From Glycomyces salinus (GTDB taxonomy: Bacteria; Actinomycetota; Actinomycetes; Mycobacteriales; Micromonosporaceae), in assembly GCF_016428645.1 (NCBI RefSeq), contig NZ_JAELXW010000059.1:1-63987 (forward strand): DNA of 63,987 nucleotides, written 5' to 3'. Position numbers and translations under genes: made by a program. This document shows, in pieces, positions 15,815 to 23,844 of this stretch (positions within the stretch are counted from its first letter, which is position 1; every line of letters begins with the position of its first letter). The notes under the pieces were generated by a model that made no database searches, was not told the DNA's origin, and saw only the letters and a program-made list of their open reading frames with translations.

Positions 15815-18031
15815 TCAGGCGAGTTCGAGGTAGAGCTCGTGGAGCTGGTAGGTGAGGTCTTCGAGGACCGCCCGAGCCTCGTCGCCGACCGGCCCTTCGG
15901 TCACCACGGCCTCGAAGACCAGGTCCTCCATGGCGAAGGAGTACTTGTACTCCCGGTAGGTGGGGCTGTCGTAGACGGCGGTGAAGCCGGACATGGTCTC
16001 GCTGCCGAGGTCGGCGACATCGTAGTCGGTGCTGGAGTGGTAGGTCCGGTCCTGCGTGAGCGCCTCCTCGGCCCGCTCGGCGGTGGGCCACTGGTTGAGC
16101 TCCACCACGAGATGGCCGGTGCCGGTCCCGAAGTAGCCGCATTCGAGGCTCGCGTAGGGGGTCGCGTCTTCGGCGTCCATGTTTCCGAAGACGGTGCCGC
16201 TCTGGCGGGCGCCGTCGGGCTCGACGCCGTAGCCGCCCTTCGCGTCCTCCCCGAACATCTCGTCGGCCGAGGTCGTGTCGAGCAGGCGGCAGGTGTCGCC
16301 GTAGAAGAACCCGTAGTCCGCGGCGTCGACGTCGGTCGATTCCTCGGCAGGGTCGGGCTCGGGAGCCCCGGGGCCGCCGATCCGGTCGTCGTCGTATCCG
16401 GGGCCGAGGTGGTCGCGGCACACGCCGGAGTCCACACCGCGGAAGTCCCGCTTGAGTTCGGCGGCCCGCGAGTAGCCCAGGTTCCACGCCAGCGGCGCCC
16501 GGTCTATCCAGTCGTCGCGATCGCCCCAGCGCATGGTGCAGCGGCGCTCGTCCTCGGGCAGTTCCATCAGCGCGGGCGCGGCGTCGGCCGAGAGGCTCTG
16601 CAGATAGGTCATGTCGAGCTTCCCGGTGTCCTCGAAACGGTCGACGTTGTACGAGGCGATGAACCCGTCCGGGTTGATCGCCGCCAGCCCGAGCAGCACC
16701 AGGGCGCCCGAGCCGAGAATCCCCCGCGGCAGCCACGAGGCGCGCAGCTTCCAGCAGCACACCAGCACCAGCACGAACAGGATCGCCAGCCAGATCTCGA
16801 CGGTGAACACCCACATCCGCATCCTGGTCAGCCCGAACATGTCGAAGTAGACGGACATCCGCAGCGCCGCCGAGGCGACCACCACCAGCGACATCGCGCA
16901 CAGGCCGCCCAGGAGGAGTCGGAGCGTCCAGCGGTCGGTCCGCTTCCGGCGCGGCCCGAACCACGCCGCGATCGCGATGACCGCCAGCGCCAGGACCGCG
17001 ACCACGCTGAGCTGCCAGAACCCCTGCCGGGCGTATTCGGCGAACGTCAGCCCGGCCGTCTCCATGACGTAGTCCTCGCCGCCGAAGTAGGTGCGCAGCT
17101 GCATGGCGATGAACACCGCGAACAGCAGGTTCAGCGAGCCCAGGGGCACGCCGATCTCGAAGCGCGACAAGGTGCGCGGCCGAGCGGGCTCCTCCGGGTC
17201 GAAGTCCGGCCGCATCAGGGCGGTGAACGCCCACAGCAGGAGCAGTCCGAACAGGACGACCGCCAGGACCAGTCGCAGGAAGACGTCCACCGGGTCCGTG
17301 TCCGGCGACAGGTTCGCCAGCAGGTCCGCGAAGTTCCGGTCGGCGGCGGCGAAGAGTCCGCCGAACACCAGCAGCAGGACCGCGGTCACGAGGATGACCA
17401 TGACGGTGCGGCCCGCGCCCGCGCCGCCGACCTTTCGGACGGGGCGTCCCCTGCCGGCCCACCCGATGGCGGCGGCGAGTCCGCCGAAGTACCCGAGCGC
17501 CCCCGCGATCATGCCGGTGAACCGGCGCTGCGGGGCGAGCGCCAGCGGCGTCAGCAGCAGCGCCGCGACCGCGCACAGCGTGACGACCCATCCGGCGTCG
17601 CGGATCGCGGCCACCGCCCACAGCGCCGCGATCAGGACCGCGGAGGGGAGCCGGACGGCGAGGTCCTCCCTCCCGCCGGCGAACATCGCCACGGCGAGCA
17701 TCCCGATCCCGGTGAGCGCGAGGCCGATGCCCACCCCGTCCTCGTGGAAGACCGCCCAGCCGCCGAACAGCGCGATGAACGCGCCCAGCAGGACGACCAG
17801 CGGCGGAGCCGCGGCCTCGGTGCGCCACAGCGGGTTCGTGGCACGCGGGGGAGGACCGACGTAGACCGGCGGAGCCGGATCGGAGAACGTGACCTGGCCC
17901 TCGGACTCGGGATCGGGCTTTCCGAGCGCCGCCTGAGTCGGTGTCGGCTCGGCCGCCCGCTCACCGCCCGGTCGCGTTTCGGCGGTCTCGGATCGCGACG
18001 GAGCGGGGGGTTCTTCGGGAGTGCTGCTCAT
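15815..18031 (-). CDS. DUF4173/DUF4153-type polytopic membrane protein fused to a Cys-containing C-terminal domain
   Basis: This 738-residue protein starts with an acidic, Pro-rich cytoplasmic tail (about 1-75). A block of 10-12 hydrophobic segments (about 80-500) follows, resembling DUF4173/DUF4153 proteins (for example GLFAAADRNFADLLANL and IAAINPDGFIASYNVDRF-like text near residue 480). From about residue 540 the chain turns soluble, with cysteines in GVCRDH, DTCRLL and LECGYFG and alternating beta strands, resembling the DUF3558-type lipoprotein fold of actinobacteria. The ATG at 18031 is chosen because the preceding open frame lacks coding character. The function is unknown; an envelope role for the outer domain is likely. 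Its last bases lie next to a terminator shared with the DUF2277 gene. Confidence 0.75.
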   Translation of the reverse strand: MSSTPEEPPAPSRSETAETRPGGERAAEPTPTQAALGKPDPESEGQVTFSDPAPPVYVGPPPRATNPLWRTEAAAPPLVVLLGAFIALFGGWAVFHEDGVGIGLALTGIGMLAVAMFAGGREDLAVRLPSAVLIAALWAVAAIRDAGWVVTLCAVAALLLTPLALAPQRRFTGMIAGALGYFGGLAAAIGWAGRGRPVRKVGGAGAGRTVMVILVTAVLLLVFGGLFAAADRNFADLLANLSPDTDPVDVFLRLVLAVVLFGLLLLWAFTALMRPDFDPEEPARPRTLSRFEIGVPLGSLNLLFAVFIAMQLRTYFGGEDYVMETAGLTFAEYARQGFWQLSVVAVLALAVIAIAAWFGPRRKRTDRWTLRLLLGGLCAMSLVVVASAALRMSVYFDMFGLTRMRMWVFTVEIWLAILFVLVLVCCWKLRASWLPRGILGSGALVLLGLAAINPDGFIASYNVDRFEDTGKLDMTYLQSLSADAAPALMELPEDERRCTMRWGDRDDWIDRAPLAWNLGYSRAAELKRDFRGVDSGVCRDHLGPGYDDDRIGGPGAPEPDPAEESTDVDAADYGFFYGDTCRLLDTTSADEMFGEDAKGGYGVEPDGARQSGTVFGNMDAEDATPYASLECGYFGTGTGHLVVELNQWPTAERAEEALTQDRTYHSSTDYDVADLGSETMSGFTAVYDSPTYREYKYSFAMEDLVFEAVVTEGPVGDEARAVLEDLTYQLHELYLELA

Positions 18032-18147
18032 GCGAAGCTTTCTCGTCGGAGGGTTCCAGACGATAGCGTACGCGGTCCCTCCGAACGCGAATCCCCACTT
18101 CCGATGCGCGGCAAACCGCCTACAATGGCGTAAATCGCGGGTGTCGG

Positions 18148-18816
18148 TCAGCCCACGACGAACACGGCGACCGCCGCACTGGCGGCGGCCGCGGCGAAGT
18201 ACAGTCCCGCGATCGGTCGACTCGCCGCGACCTCGCCTTCGCCGTAGCCGCTCGCGAACTGCTCCAGCCGGTCCCGCATCCGGTCCTTGAGCCTGAGCGC
18301 GACCAGGAACACCGCGAGCGTGGGCAGGGCGTATACGACGGTGTACCCCGCGAGGAGCGCGAACCCCTGCCCGGTGCCGATCGGAGCGTCCACGAGCCGG
18401 CTCACCGCGAAGAACAGCGGGAAGGCGCTGGGAAGATCCGAGGCCGTCGTCAGGACCCCGAGTCCGGCGGCGATCCACGGGTTCACCCACGCGGGCAGCC
18501 GCACCGGCGGCCGCTTCCGGCGCGTACGCAGACGCCGCAGGCCGAGCCACACCAGGAACACCGCCAGCGCCGCGAAGATGGCCCGGCGGGCCCACATCGA
18601 GAACTCGCCGACCGAGCCCTCGACCGCCGAGGCGCCGAGCAGCAGCGCCGTCGCCACCAGGTAGAAGGCCAGCACCGCCCCGGACAGGTAGGCCCATCCG
18701 GTCGCCGCCGGCCGCCGAGCGGTCAGCACGATCACCGCCGCCGCCAGCATGGTCGACGTGTTCAGAGAATCCAGGACCGCCAGCCCCGCCAGGCTCGCCA
18801 ACAACCCGAAGTCCAC
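18148..18816 (-). CDS. GAP-family (LysE-like fold) membrane protein
   Basis: This 222-residue membrane protein has six likely spans. LAGLAVLDSLNTSTMLAAAVIV at the start, with the conserved D-S-x-N pattern, and PAWVNPWIAAGLGVLTTASDLPSAFPLF in the middle are typical of the actinobacterial GAP family, related to LysE/CcdA-type transporters; characterised relatives export peptidoglycolipid in mycobacteria. A TTG start at 18834 exists, but GTG at 18816 is preferred because GGAG precedes it by eight bases. It is upstream of and on the same strand as the DUF4173-type gene, 116 bp away. The cargo is unknown. Confidence 0.8.
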   Translation of the reverse strand: MDFGLLASLAGLAVLDSLNTSTMLAAAVIVLTARRPAATGWAYLSGAVLAFYLVATALLLGASAVEGSVGEFSMWARRAIFAALAVFLVWLGLRRLRTRRKRPPVRLPAWVNPWIAAGLGVLTTASDLPSAFPLFFAVSRLVDAPIGTGQGFALLAGYTVVYALPTLAVFLVALRLKDRMRDRLEQFASGYGEGEVAASRPIAGLYFAAAAASAAVAVFVVG

Positions 18817-18968
18817 GCCGCCAGCTCCAATCAATCGAGTCCGGTAAGACTATTCGCCGCCGTCCGGCGGTCCGCACCGCCCGAATCCTGCGAATTCTCT
18901 GTCAATCCCGCCGCGCCTCGGAAGGCTTCCCAGCGGCGGAGTGCGCTTTCACAGCGGGCCAGGCGCTC

Positions 18969-19103
18969 ATGTTCGCGTCCTTCATCCTCGGACAGGTCAT
19001 CCTGGCCGCGCAGGACATGCTGAACGCGGCCCTCGGCGACCCCGGCGTCATTAGCCTCTACATCGGCGCTTACGTGGCCAGGACGATCACGGCGGCGAGG
19101 TAG
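18969..19103 (+). CDS. Possible 44-residue hydrophobic ORF or gene fragment
   Basis: A short plus-strand frame has almost all third positions G or C and a hydrophobic content: MFASFILGQVILAAQDMLN, then a second hydrophobic stretch LYIGAYVARTITAA. The frame stays open upstream of the ATG with similar bias, so it could also be the C-terminal end of a decayed gene. AGG lies five bases before the ATG. It overlaps the 3' end of the convergent exchanger gene by 34 bases, which counts against it. I do not recognise a family. Confidence 0.25.
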   Translation: MFASFILGQVILAAQDMLNAALGDPGVISLYIGAYVARTITAAR

Positions 19104-20107
19104 ACCGCGCCCATCACCACGCCGTCGAAGCCCAGGCGCAGCCAGCCGCGCCGCTGGCGCACCAGCAGGCCGCCCAGCAGCACGGCGGTCATCAGCAGGG
19201 CCGCGGTGGTCAGGAACAGCTGATCGCCGGTGGCGGCATGGAAGATCGATCCGCCCCGGTAGGCGATGTCGCCGATCACGAGGTTCAACGCGTCCAGCGA
19301 GTTCCCGCCGACGACGGCGGCCACCGCCAGGGTGAGGGCGCCGCGGCGCACCGCCGCGACGGCGGCGACCGTCTCGGGTATCGCGTTGATGACGCCCATC
19401 AGCACCCCGCCGACGAACCCGGAGTGCAGCCCGGTGGCGACGACCAGGCTCTCCCCGGCCCGCGCCACCGCCCAGCCCCCGACGACGACCCCGGCCGCGA
19501 TCAGGCCGAACTCCGACCACAGCCGCCGGTTCGGCCGCCCGGCGAACGCGGGGTGGGCCTCGGGCTCGTCGGGCTCGGTGTCGCGCGTCGACACCGCCCG
19601 CCACATGGGCCGATGCTCTCGGCCCACCAGCCGCAGCCCGCCGAAGTAGAGCGCGATCATCACCAGCGACACCGGATGCACGCCGAGCACGGTCGCCTCG
19701 GGGCTGAACGAGGCGAGCAGCGCGGTCGACAGCAGCACGATCAGCAGGCAACCGAACAGCAGGTTCTGCTCGGAGGCCGCGGCGTGCTCCAGGTTCACCC
19801 GGCGGTAGACCGCGTCGGCGACCACGATCGCCAGAGTCTGGGCCGCGATGCCGCCCACGGCGTTGCTGTAGGCCAGCTCCGGAACGCCCGCTGCGGCGCT
19901 CACGGCGGTCATGACGATCCCCGAAAGGGACGTGACCAGGCCGAGGAACACCGCCCCGAAGAACGCCTCCCCCAACCCGGTCCGGTCGGCCAGGGCGTCG
20001 CCGAGCGAGACCAGCCTCACGCCGAGGACGACCGTGACCAGGCCCGCGACGACGAACACGCCCGATGCGAGGGCGACCGGCCAGACCTCGTAGAGCAATC
20101 CGTCCAT
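19070..20107 (-). CDS. Calcium/cation antiporter (CaCA)-like membrane protein
   Basis: This 345-residue polytopic protein has about 10 spans in two similar halves. The first alpha-repeat is GLGEAFFGAVFLGLVTSLSG and the second GFVGGVLMGVINAIPETVAA followed by VVGGNSLDALNLVIGD; the E-T and G-N-S residues are those that line the ion site in Na+/Ca2+ exchangers. A charged loop (about 165-195) separates the halves, as in the family. The ion is not certain (Ca2+ or another divalent). A 9-bp hairpin lies directly before the start, between this gene and the PRC-barrel gene upstream. Confidence 0.8.
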   Translation of the reverse strand: MDGLLYEVWPVALASGVFVVAGLVTVVLGVRLVSLGDALADRTGLGEAFFGAVFLGLVTSLSGIVMTAVSAAAGVPELAYSNAVGGIAAQTLAIVVADAVYRRVNLEHAAASEQNLLFGCLLIVLLSTALLASFSPEATVLGVHPVSLVMIALYFGGLRLVGREHRPMWRAVSTRDTEPDEPEAHPAFAGRPNRRLWSEFGLIAAGVVVGGWAVARAGESLVVATGLHSGFVGGVLMGVINAIPETVAAVAAVRRGALTLAVAAVVGGNSLDALNLVIGDIAYRGGSIFHAATGDQLFLTTAALLMTAVLLGGLLVRQRRGWLRLGFDGVVMGAVYLAAVIVLAT

Positions 20108-20115
20108 ACCGGTAA

Positions 20116-20136
20116 GGCCGCGCCGTCGGCGCGGCC
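20116..20136 (-). terminator. GC-rich hairpin between PRC-barrel and exchanger genes
   Basis: GGCCGCGCC (20116-20124) and GGCGCGGCC (20128-20136) form a perfect 9-bp stem with a 3-nt loop just after the PRC-barrel stop. It ends nine bases before the exchanger start codon at 20107, so it could terminate the first transcript or mask the ribosome site of the second. Confidence 0.5.
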
Positions 20137-20140
20137 GACA

Positions 20141-20566
20141 TCATCGCGGCGAGAACGGAAAGCCGGGATAGACGTAACCGGACCCCCAGTGGGGCGGGAG
20201 CCCGTAGTGGCCGTACACCTCTTCGAGATACGGACGTTCCGGTTCGGGGGTGAGCTCGGGGTCGTAGCCCGGCGATTCCGCCACGTGCGTCCGCTTCCGG
20301 TTGATGTAGACGTGCTCCTCGTCGATGCTCGTCACGACGTCGACCGGGATCAGCACCTCTTTCTTCCCCATGCCGAGGAAGCCGCCCGAACCGACCTCGA
20401 GGAACCGCACCTTGCGCTCGCCGCGGTCGATGAGCAGGCTGTCGACCCGGCCCACCTCCTCGCCGTCGACGTCGACGACGTCGCGTCCGCGCACGTCGTC
20501 GGCCTCGCTGGCGACCGTCAGGTCCGTGTCGCCGAGCCTGACGAGCATTGCCGCCTGATCTGCCAT
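20141..20566 (-). CDS. PRC-barrel domain protein
   Basis: This 141-residue protein has a central PRC-barrel fold (about 25-100): GRDVVDVDGEEVGRVDSLLID, then RKVRFLEVGSGGFLGMGKKE and VLIPVDVVTSIDEEHVYI. The acidic Pro- and Tyr-rich tail is typical of stress-related actinobacterial versions. The second ATG (20566) is used, because AAGGA lies seven bases before it but only one base before the first. PRC-barrel proteins of this kind bind RNA or partner proteins; the role here is unknown. It is divergent from a DUF5709-like gene that is often also stress-linked. Confidence 0.88.
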   Translation of the reverse strand: MADQAAMLVRLGDTDLTVASEADDVRGRDVVDVDGEEVGRVDSLLIDRGERKVRFLEVGSGGFLGMGKKEVLIPVDVVTSIDEEHVYINRKRTHVAESPGYDPELTPEPERPYLEEVYGHYGLPPHWGSGYVYPGFPFSPR

Positions 20567-20758
20567 GGTCATTCCTTCCCCTCTCGGATGCCGACCGGGG
20601 CGCGTTCTCGGCCCTTCGGGCCCGATGAGGCGCGCCGCGGTCGTCCCCTGTGGTGAACGATTCGGTCGAGACGGGGTACCCGGGCAGTCCGCTCCTACTC
20701 CGCGAGCGCCCGTTCGACCCGAATTCCCTCCCGTCTCGGGAGTTGGAGCGACCGGATC

Positions 20759-20766
20759 GGGTACCC
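20759..20766 (+). promoter_or_regulatory. GGGTACCC motif, possible stress-sigma -10 box
   Basis: GGGTAC matches the -10 box of SigB/SigF-type promoters (GGGTAT/C). It is 40 bases before the ATG of the DUF5709-like gene. An AGTTGG 12 bases upstream would be a poor -35 box. The same GGGTACCC occurs at 20674-20681, there preceded by GTGAAC at a 15-bp spacing. Confidence 0.3.
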
Positions 20767-20803
20767 GCCCTCGCAGGCCCGACCATCAGCGGGAGGAGGG
20801 GCG

Positions 20804-21307
20804 ATGTCCGACGAACGCAGGCCCTACGCGGCCGACGAGCAGGACCCGTTCAGCTGGATCGACGACGAACTGGAGGACGAGCGCCCGGCGGAAGAGAAGA
20901 TTCTGAGCGCCGAAGACCGCCCGAGCGTCGACCGGCACGGCACCACGCCCGCAGAGGAGAGACAAGGGCTGCCGGTGGCCGAGGAACTGGCGGAGGAGGT
21001 GCCCGACGAGCGGGCCGAACCGGACTCCGAACAGTGGGAAGAGGCGCCCGACCCACGGGCCGACACTCTGGTCGACGGCTGGGACGTGTACGCCGAGCCC
21101 TCCCGGGCACCGGTCGAGGAACCCGTGCCCGACCCCGAGGACCGGCGCTTACCGGCACGGGGCCGGACCGTCACCCGCCCCGCACTCCGCGACGCGGAGC
21201 GACGTCGACCGGACCGCCCTCGGCAAGGCTGCCCTATCATGATCTTGTGTCCGACCGAGGGTCAGTTGCCCGCGCCAACCTCAGGTCCCTCCGCGTGCAG
21301 GCGGTGA
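20804..21307 (+). CDS. DUF5709-like acidic protein
   Basis: This 167-residue, very acidic, probably disordered protein contains the segment RHGTTPAEERQGLPVAEELA followed by EEVPD. That corresponds to the DUF5709 pattern (G-T-T-x-x-E-x-x-x-G-x-x-L-x-x-x-L-A-x-E-x-P-D) of actinobacterial stress-associated proteins, and DTLVDGWDVY is also in character. GGGAGGAGGGG precedes the ATG closely. The last 61 bases overlap the start of the STAND regulator gene in another frame, so the C-terminus after about residue 148 may be little constrained. The function is unknown. Confidence 0.65.
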   Translation: MSDERRPYAADEQDPFSWIDDELEDERPAEEKILSAEDRPSVDRHGTTPAEERQGLPVAEELAEEVPDERAEPDSEQWEEAPDPRADTLVDGWDVYAEPSRAPVEEPVPDPEDRRLPARGRTVTRPALRDAERRRPDRPRQGCPIMILCPTEGQLPAPTSGPSACRR

Positions 21308-23844
21308 TGACGCAGGACGAACTCGCACACAAAGCCGGAGTCGGCGTGCGCACGATCCGGGACATCGAGTCCGGCAGAGTGCGGCCGCAGGCGGCGACCC
21401 TGCGTCTGCTCGCCGAGGCGTTGGGACTGAACGAGACCGATCGGGCGCTGATGGCCGGATCTCCGGAACGCCCGCCGGTGGCGCCGCGAGAACTCCCGCG
21501 CCCGCCCGCCGAGTTCGCCGGTCGGAAGGCGCAGCTGGACACGATCATCGCCGCGGTCGACCGCGGCTCCACCGTCGTCGCCGTGCACGGCATGGCGGGA
21601 GTGGGCAAGACCTCCCTCGCGCTGGCGTCCGCTCACGCCCTCGCCGACCGGTACCCCGACGGCCAGCTGTTCGCGGACCTCCACGGATTCACGCGCTCGG
21701 AAGGCCCCGGCCCGGGCCTTCAGCCGGTGCTGACGGGCCTGCTGCGCCGTCTCGGCTTGTCCGACCCGGACATACCCGCCGACGTCGACGACCTCACGAC
21801 CTGCTTCCGCAGCGCCGTCGCCGACCGCCGAGTGCTCCTGGTCCTCGACGACGCGGCGAGCGCCGAGCAGGTGGAAGCGCTCCTTCCCGGAACCCCGAGC
21901 GGCCTGACCCTGGTGACGAGTCGACGCGACATGTCGCCGCTGTCCGGCGTGTACCCGGTGCCGCTCGAACCGCCGTCGATGCCCGAAGCCGTCGAAATGC
22001 TCGCCGCGGCGGTCGCCGACCGGATCACCGAGGAGGAGGCCGCCACGGTCGCGGAGTACTGCGGGCGCCTCCCGCTCGCCATCGGCCTGGCCGCCGCGCG
22101 CCTGCGCAGCCGCCCCCTCTGGAAGGCCGAGGACCTGCTGGAGCGGCTCGCCGACGAGGACCGGCTGCTGTCCGAACTCGACATGGGATTCCGCGGCGTC
22201 GTCGCGGCGCTGAACGCCTCCTATCGCGAGCTGGACTACGACCACCGGCGGCTGCTGCGGCGACTCGGCCTCGTTCCCGGTGACGACGTGGACGCCCGCG
22301 CCGCCGCGGCACTGTGCGACGTGGATGAGGCGCGGGCGTCGGCGATGCTGGAGAACCTGGTGGACTTCCACCTCGCCGAGACTCGGACACCGGGCCGATA
22401 CGGACTGCACGACCTGGTGCGGCGTTTCGCGGTCCGGGTCGTCGAACTCGAGGAGAGCGAGGACGAACGGGAAGAGGCGTTCGGCCGACTGCTCGGGATG
22501 TACCTGCACTACGCGTACCGTGTGGCGAATCAGTGGACACTGCCGAGCATGACGGTGCTCGCCGAGGGCGCGGCGGCCCACGATCTCGGGCTGCCCGGTC
22601 TGGAGGACCGGGAGAGCGCCGACGCCTGGTATCGCGCCGAACGCGGAAATCTCGCGGCCGCGGTGTTCGCGGCCGAACGCGTCGGCTGGCTCGAGGCGGC
22701 CTGGCACCTCGCCGCCGCCACCAGCGCCTTCCGGATCCACGACCGCGACAACGAGCGGCTCCTGATCGTGAACCAGCTGGCGCTCGAGCTCTCCCGCCGT
22801 CTCGGTGACGAGCGCAAGGAGTCGTACTCCCTGGCTGACCGGGGCCGGCACCTCCTGTTCATGGGCAGCAGCGCCGAGGCGGTCGACTGCCTCGAACAGG
22901 CCGCCGCCCTCCAACAGCGTCTCGGAGACGTACGCGCCGCCGCGCTGTCGATGAGGATGATAGGTCTGCTGCACCGGCAATCAGGACGGTTCGCCGAGTC
23001 GCTCGCCGTCTATCGCGAAGCGCTCGAACTGGCCGAAGCCACCGGGGAAGACAAGGTGATCGTGCTCGTCAGAGCGAACATGTTCAATCCGCTGCTTCTG
23101 CTCGGACGCCTGGCGGAGGCCGAGCAGTGCCTCGTCGAGTCGGAGCAGCGCCTTGACGCGGACGACCTCTACAATCCCGTCCGCATCGCGAACTTCCGCG
23201 GCACGCTCCTCCGCGAGAGCGGCGATCCGGCCGCGGCCCTGGACCTCCACACGACCTGCCTCGAGACGTGCCGCGAGCGGGGCTTCAGAGGCGGGATCGT
23301 GCCGGTCCTGATCGAGCTCGGCGAGGACCTGCTGCGCCTGGACCGGGTCGACGAGGCCGTATCGCGTCTGGTCCCCGCGGTCGAGTACGCCGAGGAAGTG
23401 GCCAACCCCGCGTACGAGCGCACCGCCAGGAACCACCTGGGGCGCGCGCTCACGGCCTCGGGTCTCACCGAGGAGGCGATCGGGCATCACGAGCGGGCGG
23501 CGGCCCTCGCGGAGTCCGATGGGGACCTCTACGAACTCGCACGCGCCCACCACGGCCTCGCGGACGCGCACCGCCTGCGAGGCGACACGGTCGCAGAACG
23601 GCAACACCTGCGCCGCGCCGCACGAAAATACCGGGAATGCGGTGTGCCCGAAGCGGCGCGGACCACCGAGCGCCTGCGCGACCTGGAATTACTGCGCGGC
23701 GGGCGTCGAGCTCACCCGGTCGCCGGTTCCCGGCCCACCGAGTTCTGGGATTCGAGGATGTTGCGCAGCACCACCATGGCGCCTCCGATGGAGGCCGCGT
23801 GCGCGACGTCATCGGCCAACTCGGCCTTGACACTGTGGACTTGA
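21247..23844 (+). CDS. XRE-NB-ARC-TPR (STAND) transcriptional regulator
   Basis: This 865-residue regulator has an N-terminal XRE helix-turn-helix (about 8-65: MTQDELAHKAGVGVRTIRDIE), then an NB-ARC ATPase with Walker A GMAGVGKTS at 114-122, Walker B VLLVLDDAAS near 195-204 and the GLPL-like GRLPLAIGLAAARL near 275. From about 500 to 830 it consists of tetratricopeptide repeats. It is an ATP-driven switch protein of the type that controls secondary metabolism or development in actinomycetes, without the SARP domain. GTG at 21247 starts the XRE domain correctly. The last 133 bases overlap the convergent ROK gene, so the final 44 residues are probably a poorly constrained tail. Confidence 0.87.
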   Translation: MSDRGSVARANLRSLRVQAVMTQDELAHKAGVGVRTIRDIESGRVRPQAATLRLLAEALGLNETDRALMAGSPERPPVAPRELPRPPAEFAGRKAQLDTIIAAVDRGSTVVAVHGMAGVGKTSLALASAHALADRYPDGQLFADLHGFTRSEGPGPGLQPVLTGLLRRLGLSDPDIPADVDDLTTCFRSAVADRRVLLVLDDAASAEQVEALLPGTPSGLTLVTSRRDMSPLSGVYPVPLEPPSMPEAVEMLAAAVADRITEEEAATVAEYCGRLPLAIGLAAARLRSRPLWKAEDLLERLADEDRLLSELDMGFRGVVAALNASYRELDYDHRRLLRRLGLVPGDDVDARAAAALCDVDEARASAMLENLVDFHLAETRTPGRYGLHDLVRRFAVRVVELEESEDEREEAFGRLLGMYLHYAYRVANQWTLPSMTVLAEGAAAHDLGLPGLEDRESADAWYRAERGNLAAAVFAAERVGWLEAAWHLAAATSAFRIHDRDNERLLIVNQLALELSRRLGDERKESYSLADRGRHLLFMGSSAEAVDCLEQAAALQQRLGDVRAAALSMRMIGLLHRQSGRFAESLAVYREALELAEATGEDKVIVLVRANMFNPLLLLGRLAEAEQCLVESEQRLDADDLYNPVRIANFRGTLLRESGDPAAALDLHTTCLETCRERGFRGGIVPVLIELGEDLLRLDRVDEAVSRLVPAVEYAEEVANPAYERTARNHLGRALTASGLTEEAIGHHERAAALAESDGDLYELARAHHGLADAHRLRGDTVAERQHLRRAARKYRECGVPEAARTTERLRDLELLRGGRRAHPVAGSRPTEFWDSRMLRSTTMAPPMEAACATSSANSALTLWT

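Noticed and set aside
20650-21246. N-terminal extension of the STAND regulator
   Set aside because: The open frame runs on upstream, but it is antisense-like and overlaps the DUF5709-like gene; the XRE domain begins just after GTG at 21247.
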